38,441 bases of DNA from Pseudonocardia humida. Lineage in GTDB: Bacteria > Actinomycetota > Actinomycetes > Mycobacteriales > Pseudonocardiaceae. Both the position numbers and the translations under genes were made by a program. Below the pieces are notes generated by a model. It was not told the DNA's origin and ran no database searches. It saw only the letters and a list, made by a program, of their open reading frames with translations. Where the stretch lies: the NCBI RefSeq assembly GCF_023898865.1, contig NZ_JAGSOV010000090.1:1-38441 (forward strand), given 5' to 3'. Shown in pieces: positions 15,796-23,252 of this stretch; position 1 is the first letter of the stretch; every line of letters begins with the position of its first letter.

Positions 15796-17220
15796 TCAGC
15801 GGCGCGGGAGCACGTCGAACGGGGTGATGACGGCGGGGGTGAACCAGCGGTCGTCGCCGAAGGCGTCGGTGTCGTCGACGAGGTAGGACGGGCGCCGGTG
15901 CTCGCGGTTCTGCGCGCCCGCACCGGCGCCGAAACCGGCCCCCGGGATGTAGCCGGCGCCGGGCGAGCGCCCGGTCGTGCCGGGCGCCTGGCCGCCCGCC
16001 CCCGCGCCGGTCCCGCCGGTTCCGGGTGCGCCGCCGGCCCCGGTGCCGCCGGGGAGACCACCCGGCCCGGTGCCGCCCGGGACGCCGCCCGGTGCGGCGC
16101 CGCCGGGGAGGCCGCCCGGTGCGGAGCCGCCCGGGACGGCTCCGGGGAAGGCGCCGCCCGGGATCGGGACGCCCGGGATCGGGACGCCCGGGACCCGACC
16201 GCCCCCGGGCAGCCCACCGGGAACGCCGGCCGGAACTCCGGCTGGACCTCCGCCCGGAACGCCGCCGGGGACGCGGCCGGGGATGCCGCCATTGGGCGCG
16301 CCACCCGGCCCGCGGATGATCGGGTCTCCCGGCGGGAGCCCGCCACCGGGCCGCCCCGGCCCGCCCGGCCCCGGCGTGGTGCGTCCCGACGGTCCCGGAG
16401 CCGTGCCCGGCACCGGTACGCCGACGGGAGTACCCGGCAGGGGAGCGATCGGCCCACCCGGCACCCGCCCGCCCGGCCCGCCGCCGGGCCCAGCCGGACC
16501 CGGCGCGACGGGCACGGGGAACCCCCCGGCCGCCCCCGCCCCGGCCCCACCGGCCACCGACCCGGGGACGGGCCCACCCGGCACCTGCGCCGCGTTGGCC
16601 GCGATGACCGCCGCTGCGTTCCGGGCCGCCTCGGCGACCCCGCTGAAGACGCGCGAGAAGATCCCGCCACCATCGGTGGACCCCGCGGTGACGGTGATCG
16701 GCGTGGCGAAGGGGTGGATGTGCGGCTTGTTGCGCGCCGAGTTCGACGTGTAGGTCTCCATGACCTGCACGGCCTGGTTGGCCAGCTCCGCCCGCCGGAC
16801 CTCCTCGGCCTGCCAGTCCCCGACCAGCGAGATCGGCCCGAACGGGTTGCCCCCGGTGAAGCTCTCCGGATCCCACACCGACACCGGCGCCGGCGGCGCG
16901 GGCATGGTGTTGCGCATGGTCGCGACGTGCTCGGCCTGGGTGTCCAGCGCCGCCCCCGTGATCGACGCGGAGCGCACGGCCTGCCGAACCCACGAACCGA
17001 GCAGTTCGAGGTTCTGCGCGGCCTCTGCAGCGGTCGTTCCCGCCCAGCCCTCGCCGAGGTTCCTCGTCTCCGCCTGCAGGGACAGGTCGACCTCGGCGAG
17101 CTCCTGCTGGACGCTCACCCACATGCCCTGGGCGTCCACCGAGGCCAGGTGCCCGGGGCCCGCCCAGACCTGGTCGTAGATCTCCTGGTGGGTGAGCCCG
17201 TTCCACCTGATGTCGTCCAT
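15796..17220 (-). CDS. PPE-like protein with Gly/Pro-rich C-terminal region
   Basis: A 474-residue protein from ATG 17220 (an in-frame GTG sits at 17223). Residues about 1-190 are helical and resemble PPE/WXG-type secretion substrates: IRWNGLTHQEIYDQVWAG at the start and a WAG turn in NLGEGWAGTTAAEAAQN. Residues about 205-440 are almost only Gly, Pro, Ala, Val and Arg (PGG-x repeats, including GVPIPGVPIPGG), and the tail AFGDDRWFTPAVITPFDVLP is ordered-looking. No signal peptide. It overlaps the stop of the upstream ESX-like gene by 1 nt (TGATG). I infer export by a type VII system with the small upstream protein as partner, but no ESX machinery is in the window. Proposed role unknown; surface or envelope protein is plausible. 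Confidence 0.75.
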   Translation of the reverse strand: MDDIRWNGLTHQEIYDQVWAGPGHLASVDAQGMWVSVQQELAEVDLSLQAETRNLGEGWAGTTAAEAAQNLELLGSWVRQAVRSASITGAALDTQAEHVATMRNTMPAPPAPVSVWDPESFTGGNPFGPISLVGDWQAEEVRRAELANQAVQVMETYTSNSARNKPHIHPFATPITVTAGSTDGGGIFSRVFSGVAEAARNAAAVIAANAAQVPGGPVPGSVAGGAGAGAAGGFPVPVAPGPAGPGGGPGGRVPGGPIAPLPGTPVGVPVPGTAPGPSGRTTPGPGGPGRPGGGLPPGDPIIRGPGGAPNGGIPGRVPGGVPGGGPAGVPAGVPGGLPGGGRVPGVPIPGVPIPGGAFPGAVPGGSAPGGLPGGAAPGGVPGGTGPGGLPGGTGAGGAPGTGGTGAGAGGQAPGTTGRSPGAGYIPGAGFGAGAGAQNREHRRPSYLVDDTDAFGDDRWFTPAVITPFDVLPRR

Positions 17221-17573
17221 CACGAACCGCCCCCCGGGCGCCCGGCGGCGAGGACGGCCGCCTCGGCCTCTGCCTCGGTCCTCTCGTAGCCAGCCAAGAT
17301 GTCGCGCAGTGTCCTGGTCACGGCCCGCAGTTCAGACTCGTACTTCTTGATGGCCGCATAGGTGCTGTACTCGCCGTCGAAGACCTGCGCATTGTAGTGG
17401 CTGGTCATCTCAACACTGACCCTGTCGGCGGCCCACGGCACTTCTATCCGCCCTCGTCGATTCAAGTCCGTCAGAATCGAGTAGACCCGATTGGCGGCAT
17501 TCTCATAAGTAGAAATCATGGATCTGATCTTGTCCGGGTCGACGCGCAGGGTCGACGGCTGCAGTTCGGGCAT
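17220..17573 (-). CDS. ESX-like small helical protein
   Basis: A 117-residue, predominantly helical, charged protein (LRVDPDKIRSMISTYENAAN; AAIKKYESELRAVTRTLRDIL). Length and two-helix pattern resemble WXG100/EsxA-like or PE-like partners, but no WXG is present; the turn region reads VPWAADRVSVEM. ATG 17573 has a strong GGAGGG Shine-Dalgarno. It sits directly between a DUF3558 lipoprotein gene and a PPE-like gene on the same strand, the stop overlapping the next ATG. The DNA is clearly less GC-rich than its neighbours, with codons such as ATA, AAT and TCA, suggesting recent acquisition or relaxed selection. Function as a secretion partner is inference. Confidence 0.72.
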   Translation of the reverse strand: MPELQPSTLRVDPDKIRSMISTYENAANRVYSILTDLNRRGRIEVPWAADRVSVEMTSHYNAQVFDGEYSTYAAIKKYESELRAVTRTLRDILAGYERTEAEAEAAVLAAGRPGGGS

Positions 17574-17597
17574 GTGGGTCCCTCCTGTGCTCGACGG

Positions 17598-18173
17598 TCA
17601 GCTGCGTTGCAGCGTCTCCATGGCCGCTTCGGCGACTCGCACGGCGTCTCGACACAGCTGGTCGGGAGGGATCGGGGGTTCGCTTCCCGAGTCGTGGAAC
17701 TGCACGTCGAGGAATTGGCCTTCGGCTACATCGACATCTACAGAGCAGAAGTTGGGGAGTTCCGGCTTCGCAATGACGGCAGGGAAGCCGGCGATGGTCG
17801 TTGGTGTCACTTCGTCGCCAAGAGTGCCGGGAGCGAGCAGCTCCGCGATGCCGCTGCCGGTGGCGAGTGCAAAGCTGACGCCGATGTCCCGGGGCTCGAA
17901 GCCGGTCATCGAGCAGGTTCGCCCGGCGAAGAGCGGCGCGTCGGTGGTATCGGGAAGCGGCTCGCTGGTGATGCCTAGATCAGTGCGCTGAGTAGGGGTG
18001 AGGAGAGCGCAGGGATCCACGTCATCGAGGGGCAACTCGCGAGGACGGGTCGGGAGGCCGGCATCGCCGGTGCCCTCCGCTCCCTGCCTCGCAGGGCTCG
18101 CCTCCCCGGCCACCGGCGCCGAGCAGCTCACTACCGCAATCGCGATGGTCAGCAGCATGAGCAGGCGGCGCAT
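17598..18173 (-). CDS. DUF3558 lipoprotein
   Basis: A 191-residue lipoprotein: a hydrophobic N-terminus and lipobox VVSC (Cys17), then a DUF3558 domain with the typical DVDPCALLTPTQRTDLGI near residue 50, RTCSMTG near 85, and FCSVDVDVAEGQFLDV near 145. The four later cysteines (DPC, RTC, FCS, LCR) probably form disulfides. DUF3558 proteins are abundant in Pseudonocardiaceae and often lie beside ESX-like and PPE-like genes, exactly as here. Role unknown. The ATG is preceded at 7 nt by TACCGT, so translation is probably leaderless and this gene starts the three-gene unit. Confidence 0.85.
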   Translation of the reverse strand: MRRLLMLLTIAIAVVSCSAPVAGEASPARQGAEGTGDAGLPTRPRELPLDDVDPCALLTPTQRTDLGITSEPLPDTTDAPLFAGRTCSMTGFEPRDIGVSFALATGSGIAELLAPGTLGDEVTPTTIAGFPAVIAKPELPNFCSVDVDVAEGQFLDVQFHDSGSEPPIPPDQLCRDAVRVAEAAMETLQRS

Positions 18174-18180
18174 GCGGCCG

Positions 18181-18186
18181 ACGGTA
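18181..18186 (-). promoter_or_regulatory. -10 box TACCGT of the DUF3558 gene
   Basis: TACCGT on the minus strand ends 7 nt before the ATG at 18173, matching the leaderless pattern seen at several genes here. It lies in the 131-bp gap shared with the divergent K+ channel gene. Confidence 0.45.
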
Positions 18187-18292
18187 GAGCAGCGTCCCCG
18201 CCCGCCGGGCCCGTTTCGGTGAACTCGTCGTAGCGCACCGCTCGCGGTGCGTGGAAGTGGGCACCACGGCCGGGATCGGCGGGTTCGCGCGC

Positions 18293-18298
18293 TATCGT
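18293..18298 (+). promoter_or_regulatory. -10 box TATCGT of the K+ channel gene
   Basis: TATCGT ends 6 nt before GTG 18305 and decides the start: it lies downstream of the alternative GTG at 18251, which would be outside the transcript. Confidence 0.5.
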
Positions 18299-18304
18299 CC
18301 GCGC

Positions 18305-19363
18305 GTGCGGAGAGATCGACGCAGGCGGGCCGTCGTCGACCCGTCGCTCGTCGGGCCGGTGCGGATGCCCGAGTCGGGGGTCAGCCCGCTGCGGTCGTTG
18401 CTCCAGCGGGTGGCGATCGCGCTGGGGGCGCTGACGGCGACGGCGCTGATCGTGTACTTCGGCCGCGACGGTTACGTCGACAACAACAGCGAGGACGGCA
18501 TCAGCCTCCTCGATGCGTTCTACTACTCGACGGTGTCCGTCTCCACGACCGGCTACGGCGACATCGTGCCAGTCAGCGAGGCGGCGCGGCTGATGACGAC
18601 GCTGTTCGTCACCCCGCTCCGGTTGATCTTCCTCATCACCTTCGTCGGAACCACCGTGGAGCTGCTCACCGAGCGGTCCCGCCAGGCGTTCCAGGTCCAG
18701 CGTTGGAGGGCCCGCGTGCGCGACCACACGGTCATCGTCGGTTTCGGCACCAAGGGGCGGGCCGCGGTGGAGACGCTGCTGGGGGAGGGGGCCGAGCCGA
18801 CCAACATCGTCGTCGTCGACACCGACCGCAGCCAGCTCGACGCCGCCTCGGCGCTCGGTCTCGTCACCGTGACGGGAAACGCCACGCGGTCCAGCGTGCT
18901 GCGCATCGCCGGTGTCCAGCACGCGGCGGCGATCGTGGTGGCGACCAACCGCGACGACACGGCCGTGCTGGTCACGCTGACCGCGCGCGAGCTGGCGCCG
19001 CAGATCCGGATCGTGGCGTCGGTGCGGGAGTCGGAGAACGTCCACCTGCTGCGCCAGTCCGGGGCGAACTCGGTGATCGTCTCCGCGGAGACGGCGGGCC
19101 GGCTGCTCGGTGCGGCCACCACCACGCCGTCGGTCGTGGAGGTCATCGAGGACCTGCTCACGCCCGACGCCGGGTTCGCGATCAGCGAGCGGCCGGTGGA
19201 GGAGTCCGAGGTGGGCGGGTCGCCGCGGCACCTGGCCGACATCGTGCTCGGGGTGGTGCGCGGCGACCAGCTGCACCGGGTGGACGCCTCGGTGGTCGAC
19301 GCGCTCGAGCGGGGCGACCGGCTGCTCTACGTCCGCAAGGCCAGCAGCCCCGACGAGGACTGA
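18305..19363 (+). CDS. Two-TM potassium channel with RCK/TrkA-N domain
   Basis: A 352-residue K+ channel subunit. Two membrane helices (about 33-52 and 100-120) flank the pore loop, whose filter STTGYGDIVP (about 80-89) carries the TxGYG K+ signature. A cytosolic RCK domain follows: Rossmann motif VIVGFGTKGRAAVE (about 142-155), then VVDTDRS and GNATR, and a C-terminal TrkA-C-like part to the end. It should form a tetramer gated by a ligand on the RCK ring. GTG 18305 is preferred over GTG 18251 because of the TATCGT box 6 nt upstream and because residues before it are Arg-rich and unlike the family. The gene corresponds in position to Rv3200c. The next gene, convergent, ends 3 bp away. Confidence 0.88.
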   Translation: MRRDRRRRAVVDPSLVGPVRMPESGVSPLRSLLQRVAIALGALTATALIVYFGRDGYVDNNSEDGISLLDAFYYSTVSVSTTGYGDIVPVSEAARLMTTLFVTPLRLIFLITFVGTTVELLTERSRQAFQVQRWRARVRDHTVIVGFGTKGRAAVETLLGEGAEPTNIVVVDTDRSQLDAASALGLVTVTGNATRSSVLRIAGVQHAAAIVVATNRDDTAVLVTLTARELAPQIRIVASVRESENVHLLRQSGANSVIVSAETAGRLLGAATTTPSVVEVIEDLLTPDAGFAISERPVEESEVGGSPRHLADIVLGVVRGDQLHRVDASVVDALERGDRLLYVRKASSPDED

Positions 19364-19366
19364 TCC

Positions 19367-20497
19367 TCAGGGCCTGCGCAGCCGCCTGCGGACCACCAGC
19401 GCCGCGGCGGCCCGCAGCGCTCCTCCGGCGTCGGGCTCCGAGAGCCGCACGGTGACCTCCGGGCGCGACGGCACGCGCGACCGCAGCTCCGCGGTGACCG
19501 CGGCCGCCAGCGGCTCGCCCAGCCGGGCGTAGAGGCCGCCGAGCACGACGGTCGGGACGTCGACGAGGTTGACGACACCGGCCAGCGCGACGCCCAGGGC
19601 CCGCCCGGCGACGGCCGTCGCCCGACCGGGGTCGCGGAGCAGCGCCTCGACGTCCCGGGCGCCGGTCAGCTCGAGCAGGGCCCGCTGGCCGGCCAGCTGC
19701 TCGAGGCACCCGCGGCCACCGCAGCTGCACGCCGGCCCGTCCGGGTCGACGACGACGTGGCCGAGCTCCCCGGCCCGCCCGCCCGGTCCGCGGAACAGCT
19801 CGCCGCCCAGCACGATCCCGGCACCGACCCCGATCCCGCCGGAGACGTGCACGAAGTCGGGCGGACCGCCGTCGAACCACAGCTCGGCCGCGGCGGCCAG
19901 GTCGGCCTCGTTGCCCACGTCGACCGGCAGCCCGAGGCGGGCGGCCAGCTCGGCGTCGACGGCGACGTCGACCCAGCGGGGGAGGTTCGGGGCGCGCTGG
20001 AGCACGCCGTCGCGGCCGACCACGCCGGGCAGCGCCACCCCGGCGCCCTCGACCGGCAACCCGGCCTCGGCGACGACCTCGGCGGCCAGCGCGGCGGCTC
20101 GGTCGAGGCCGACGGCCGGCTCCCGGGTGCGGTGGTCGGACGCTGCGCTGCGCTGCGCGCGCACGGTCCCGGACAGGTCGACGACGCAGACCCCGACCTC
20201 GTCGACACCGATCTCGATACCCAACCCGGCCGGGCCCGACCGGTTGAGCTGCAACGGGCTGGCCGGGCGGCCCGTCGTGCCGCGGGCGACGGCCAGCTCG
20301 GTGACCAGCCCGTCCGCGATCAGCTCCTCGACCAGCGACGACACCGTGCCCCGGGTGAGCCCGGTGCGCTGCGCGACCCCGGCCCGCGACACCGGCTCGC
20401 CCTCGGCGATCTCGCGCAGCACGAGGGCGAGGTTGTGCCGGCGCACGGTCTGCTGGGCCGACCCCGCGCCGCGCCGGACCGGCTCGCCCGTCGTCAC
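19367..20497 (-). CDS. ROK-family transcriptional regulator, probable xylose repressor
   Basis: A 376-residue ROK regulator. A winged helix-turn-helix occupies about residues 20-75 (VSRAGVAQRTGLTRGTVSSL), then a sugar-kinase-like ROK domain: GLGIEIGVDEVGV (about 91), GAGVALPGVV, GELGHVVVD (about 243-251), and the zinc motif C-x-C-x4-C at Cys257, 259, 264 (CSCGGRGCLEQ). Such proteins bind sugar through the ROK domain and release DNA. It is encoded 118 bp downstream of xylAB on the same strand, the usual neighbour arrangement for XylR. A large hairpin separates it from xylB, so it may be transcribed separately. The candidate operator in front of xylA has TTTGT/ACAAA arms like known XylR sites. 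Xylose as effector is inferred from context. Confidence 0.85.
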   Translation of the reverse strand: MTTGEPVRRGAGSAQQTVRRHNLALVLREIAEGEPVSRAGVAQRTGLTRGTVSSLVEELIADGLVTELAVARGTTGRPASPLQLNRSGPAGLGIEIGVDEVGVCVVDLSGTVRAQRSAASDHRTREPAVGLDRAAALAAEVVAEAGLPVEGAGVALPGVVGRDGVLQRAPNLPRWVDVAVDAELAARLGLPVDVGNEADLAAAAELWFDGGPPDFVHVSGGIGVGAGIVLGGELFRGPGGRAGELGHVVVDPDGPACSCGGRGCLEQLAGQRALLELTGARDVEALLRDPGRATAVAGRALGVALAGVVNLVDVPTVVLGGLYARLGEPLAAAVTAELRSRVPSRPEVTVRLSEPDAGGALRAAAALVVRRRLRRP

Positions 20498-20527
20498 CGG
20501 CCGCCTCGGGCGGACCGCCCCGTCCCG

Positions 20528-20584
20528 GGTTCAGGAAAGCCACGATGCTGCCCGGAGAGGGCGGCATCGTGGCTTTCCCGAACC
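20528..20584. terminator. Large 26-bp stem-loop between xylB and the ROK gene
   Basis: Arms 20528-20553 and 20559-20584 pair over 26 bp with two mismatches and a 5-nt loop (GGAGA). The core reads GGAAAGCCACGATGC. No T-tract follows. It would end xylAB transcripts before the ROK gene; such long near-perfect palindromes can also be dispersed intergenic repeats. Confidence 0.6.
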
Positions 20585-20615
20585 TCGCGGGCGGGTCCGC
20601 CTGCGGGGGACGGGA

Positions 20616-22013
20616 TCACCGGAGCCGGACGGCGGTCATCTCGCGCACCTGGGCGTAGCGCTCCCGCACCGCGGGCTGCGGCTCGGCCTCGAACGACTCG
20701 GCGTCGGCCCCGGACCACACGGGCGCGGAGGGCCCGCCGGTGAGCACCCAGGCCGCCTGCCGGGCGGCGCCGTCGGCCACGTACTCGCCGGGGGTCGGGC
20801 GCAGCACCGGCACCCCGAGCAGCGCGGGCGCGATGGCGGCCACCGCGTCCGAGCGGGCGCCCCCACCGACCAGGAACGCCCTGCGCGCGGGCACCCCGGC
20901 GGCGACCAGGGCGTCGAGCGCGTCGCCGAGCCCGCTCAGCAGCCCCTCGACCGCGGCCCTGGCCAGGTGGGCCGGGGTCGAGGTGGCGAGGGTGAGGCCG
21001 TGCAGGGCGCCGGTGGCGTCGGGCCGGTTGGGGGTGCGCTCGCCCTCCAGGTACGGCACGAGGACGAGCCCCCCGGAGCCGGCGGGGGCGCTCAGCGCGA
21101 GCCGCGACAGCTCGGCGTGGTCGACGCCGAGCAGCGCGCACGCCGCGTCGAGGACCCGGGCGGCGTTGAGGGTGGCGGCCAGCGGTAGGTACTCGCCGGT
21201 CGCCGAGGCGAAGCCGGCGATGATGCCGGTGGCGTCGGCGGTGGGCTTCGGGCTCACCGCCGACACCACCCCCGAGGTGCCGAGCGAGACCACGACGTCG
21301 CCGGGGACCGCGCCGAGCCCGAGCGCGGCACCGGCGTTGTCGCCGGTGCCGGGGCCGAGCCGGATGCCGTCGGGCGTGGTCCCGGCGTCGTCGGAGGGCC
21401 CGAGCACCCGCGGCAGCACGACGTCGTCGCGGCCGAAGGCGCGGGCCAGCAGGTCGCGCCGGTACTCGCCGGTGGTGGCGAAGTAGCCGGTGCCGCTGGC
21501 GTCGCCGCGGTCGGTGACCAGGTCGTCGAGCGCGCCGGTGCCGCGCAGCTTCCAGGTCAGCCAGTCGTGGGGCAGGCACACCGCCGCGGTGGCGGCGGCG
21601 TTGTCCGGCTCGTGGGTGGCCAGCCAGCGCAGCTTGGTGGCGGTGATGGAGGCGACCGGGACGGTGCCGGTGGCGTCGGCCCAGGCCTGCGCGCCCAGCT
21701 CGTCGACCAGGTCCTGCGCGGCCTGCGCGGAACGGGTGTCGTTCCACAGCAGGGCCGGGCGCACGACCCGGCCGTCGGCGGACAGGCACACCATGCCGTG
21801 CTGCTGGCCGGCCACGGCGATGGCGCCGACGCCGTCCAGCCCGCCGGCGTCGGCGATCGCCGCCTGCAGCGCGTCCCACCAGGCGTCCGGGTGGACCTCG
21901 GTGCCGGTGGGGTGCGTCGCCCGGCCCTGGCGGGCGAGCGCGCCGGTCTCCGCGTCGCGGACCACGACCGTGCACGACTGGGTGGACGAGTCCACCCCGG
22001 CCACCAGCGTCAT
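20616..22013 (-). CDS. xylB: Xylulokinase
   Basis: A 465-residue FGGY-family kinase phosphorylating D-xylulose to xylulose 5-phosphate with ATP. The N-terminal phosphate motif VAGVDSSTQSCTVVV, GQQHGMVCL (about 70-78), LLWNDTRS (about 89-96), the catalytic Asp225 in GPGTGDNAGAALG, the VSLGTSGVVSA ATP motif, and LVGGGARSDAV near the C-terminus are all present. GQQHGM is the signature that separates xylulokinases from glycerol or ribulokinases. ATG at 22013 overlaps the xylA stop by 4 nt (ATGA), so the two are translated from one mRNA. Length is typical. Confidence 0.95.
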   Translation of the reverse strand: MTLVAGVDSSTQSCTVVVRDAETGALARQGRATHPTGTEVHPDAWWDALQAAIADAGGLDGVGAIAVAGQQHGMVCLSADGRVVRPALLWNDTRSAQAAQDLVDELGAQAWADATGTVPVASITATKLRWLATHEPDNAAATAAVCLPHDWLTWKLRGTGALDDLVTDRGDASGTGYFATTGEYRRDLLARAFGRDDVVLPRVLGPSDDAGTTPDGIRLGPGTGDNAGAALGLGAVPGDVVVSLGTSGVVSAVSPKPTADATGIIAGFASATGEYLPLAATLNAARVLDAACALLGVDHAELSRLALSAPAGSGGLVLVPYLEGERTPNRPDATGALHGLTLATSTPAHLARAAVEGLLSGLGDALDALVAAGVPARRAFLVGGGARSDAVAAIAPALLGVPVLRPTPGEYVADGAARQAAWVLTGGPSAPVWSGADAESFEAEPQPAVRERYAQVREMTAVRLR

Positions 22014-23197
22014 CCCCGGGCGCCCATGACGTGCTCGAGGGCGAGCTGGTTGAGCCGGACGAAGCCGTAGCCGCGCTCACCGGCCTTCTGGGCGTCGTAG
22101 TCCTCGAAGGCCGACCGGTCGGCCACCAGGTCGGCGACGGTCTCGCCCGGGTTGAGCGTGGGCTTGGCCAGCTCGGCGACGCCCGCCGTGGCCATCGCCT
22201 CGACGACCTCCGGGTCGGCGCGGAACGCCGAGGCCCGCTCCTTGAGCAGCAGGTAGGTGCTCATGTTGGCCGCCGCCGACGCCCACACGCCATCGACGTC
22301 CTCGGTGCGCAACGGCTTGTAGTCGAAGTGGCGGGGGCCGTCGTAGCCGGGACCCCCGCCGGGGGCACCGTTCTCGATCAGGTCGACGGTGGAGAACGCG
22401 TTGAGCAGGTCGCCGTGGCCGAACACGAGGTCCTGGTCGTACTTGACACCGCGCTGGCCGTTGAGGTCGATGTGGAACAGCTTGCCCGCCCACAGCGCCT
22501 GGGCGATGCCGGAGGTGTAGTTCAGCCCGGCCATCTGCTCGTGGCCGACCTCGGGGTTGATCCCGACGATGTCGCCGTGCTCCAGCTCGGCGATGAACGC
22601 CAGGGCGTGGCCGAGGGTGGGCAGCAGGATGTCGCCGCGGGGCTCGTTCGGCTTGGGCTCGATCGCGAACCGGATGCCGTAGCCCTGCTCCTTGACGTAG
22701 GCGGCGAGCAGGTCGATGCCCTCGCGGTAGCGGTCGAGTGCGGCCTGGATGTCCTTGCCGGAGTCGACCTCGGCGCCCTCCCGGCCGCCCCAGAAGACGT
22801 AGGTCTTGGCGCCGAGCTCGGCGGCGAGGTCGAGGTTGCGCAGCACCTTGCGCAGCGCGAAGCGGCGCACCCCGCGGTCGTTGCTGGTGAAGGCGCCGTC
22901 CTTGAACACCGGGTGGGTGAACAGGTTGGTGGTCATCATCGGGACGACGACGCCGGTCTCGTCCAGGGCCTTCTTGAAGCGGGCGATGATGCGGTCGCGC
23001 TCGTCGGGTGCGGTGCCGAACGGGATGAGGTCGTCGTCGTGGAAGGTGACGCCCCAGGCGCCCAGCTCGGCGAGGCGGTGCACGGACTGCACCGGGTCGA
23101 GGTCGGGGCGGGTGGCGTCGCCGAACGGGTCGCGGGCCGGCCAGCCGACCGTCCACAGCCCGAAGCTGAAGCGGTCCTCGCGGGTGGGCTGCGGCAT
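22010..23197 (-). CDS. xylA: Xylose isomerase
   Basis: A 395-residue class I (actinomycete-type) xylose isomerase converting D-xylose to D-xylulose (and glucose to fructose). Active-site residues are visible: catalytic His53 and Asp56 in VTFHDDDL, metal ligand Glu180 and Lys182 in AIEPKPNEPR, and the metal-site segments NPEVGHEQMAGLNY and FHIDLNGQRG. The start ATG 23197 (MPQPTREDRFSFGLWTVGW) has the Shine-Dalgarno AAAGGAG; a longer frame upstream crosses the divergent promoter and is not real. First gene of the xylAB operon, with a TACGGT -10 covered by a palindromic operator. Confidence 0.96.
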   Translation of the reverse strand: MPQPTREDRFSFGLWTVGWPARDPFGDATRPDLDPVQSVHRLAELGAWGVTFHDDDLIPFGTAPDERDRIIARFKKALDETGVVVPMMTTNLFTHPVFKDGAFTSNDRGVRRFALRKVLRNLDLAAELGAKTYVFWGGREGAEVDSGKDIQAALDRYREGIDLLAAYVKEQGYGIRFAIEPKPNEPRGDILLPTLGHALAFIAELEHGDIVGINPEVGHEQMAGLNYTSGIAQALWAGKLFHIDLNGQRGVKYDQDLVFGHGDLLNAFSTVDLIENGAPGGGPGYDGPRHFDYKPLRTEDVDGVWASAAANMSTYLLLKERASAFRADPEVVEAMATAGVAELAKPTLNPGETVADLVADRSAFEDYDAQKAGERGYGFVRLNQLALEHVMGARG

Positions 23198-23207
23198 GAT
23201 CGACTCC

Positions 23208-23228
23208 TTTGTTCGATGACCGTACAAA
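23208..23228. promoter_or_regulatory. Candidate XylR/ROK operator over the xylA promoter
   Basis: A 21-bp imperfect palindrome with arms TTTGT and ACAAA around an 11-bp centre, 16 of 21 positions symmetric. It covers the xylA -10 (TACGGT, minus strand, 23224-23219) and the likely -35 of xthA. The arms match the TTTGTTT/ACAAA theme of Bacillus XylR operators (known), so repression by the downstream ROK protein is likely (inference). Confidence 0.6.
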
Positions 23229-23239
23229 CCCCATGACGG

Positions 23240-23245
23240 TAGCCT
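23240..23245 (+). promoter_or_regulatory. -10 box TAGCCT of xthA
   Basis: TAGCCT ends 7 nt before GTG 23253. ATGACC at 23216-23221 could be the -35 (18-nt spacer), which places it inside the xyl operator. Confidence 0.5.
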
Positions 23246-23252
23246 CCGACGG

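Noticed and set aside
16026..16520. Repeats in the PPE-like gene considered as a minisatellite or second gene on the plus strand
   Set aside because: They encode Gly/Pro repeats in a continuous minus-strand frame; plus-strand frames are shadows.
18251..18304. Upstream GTG start for the K+ channel
   Set aside because: It lies upstream of the TATCGT -10 box and adds an Arg-rich, non-homologous extension.
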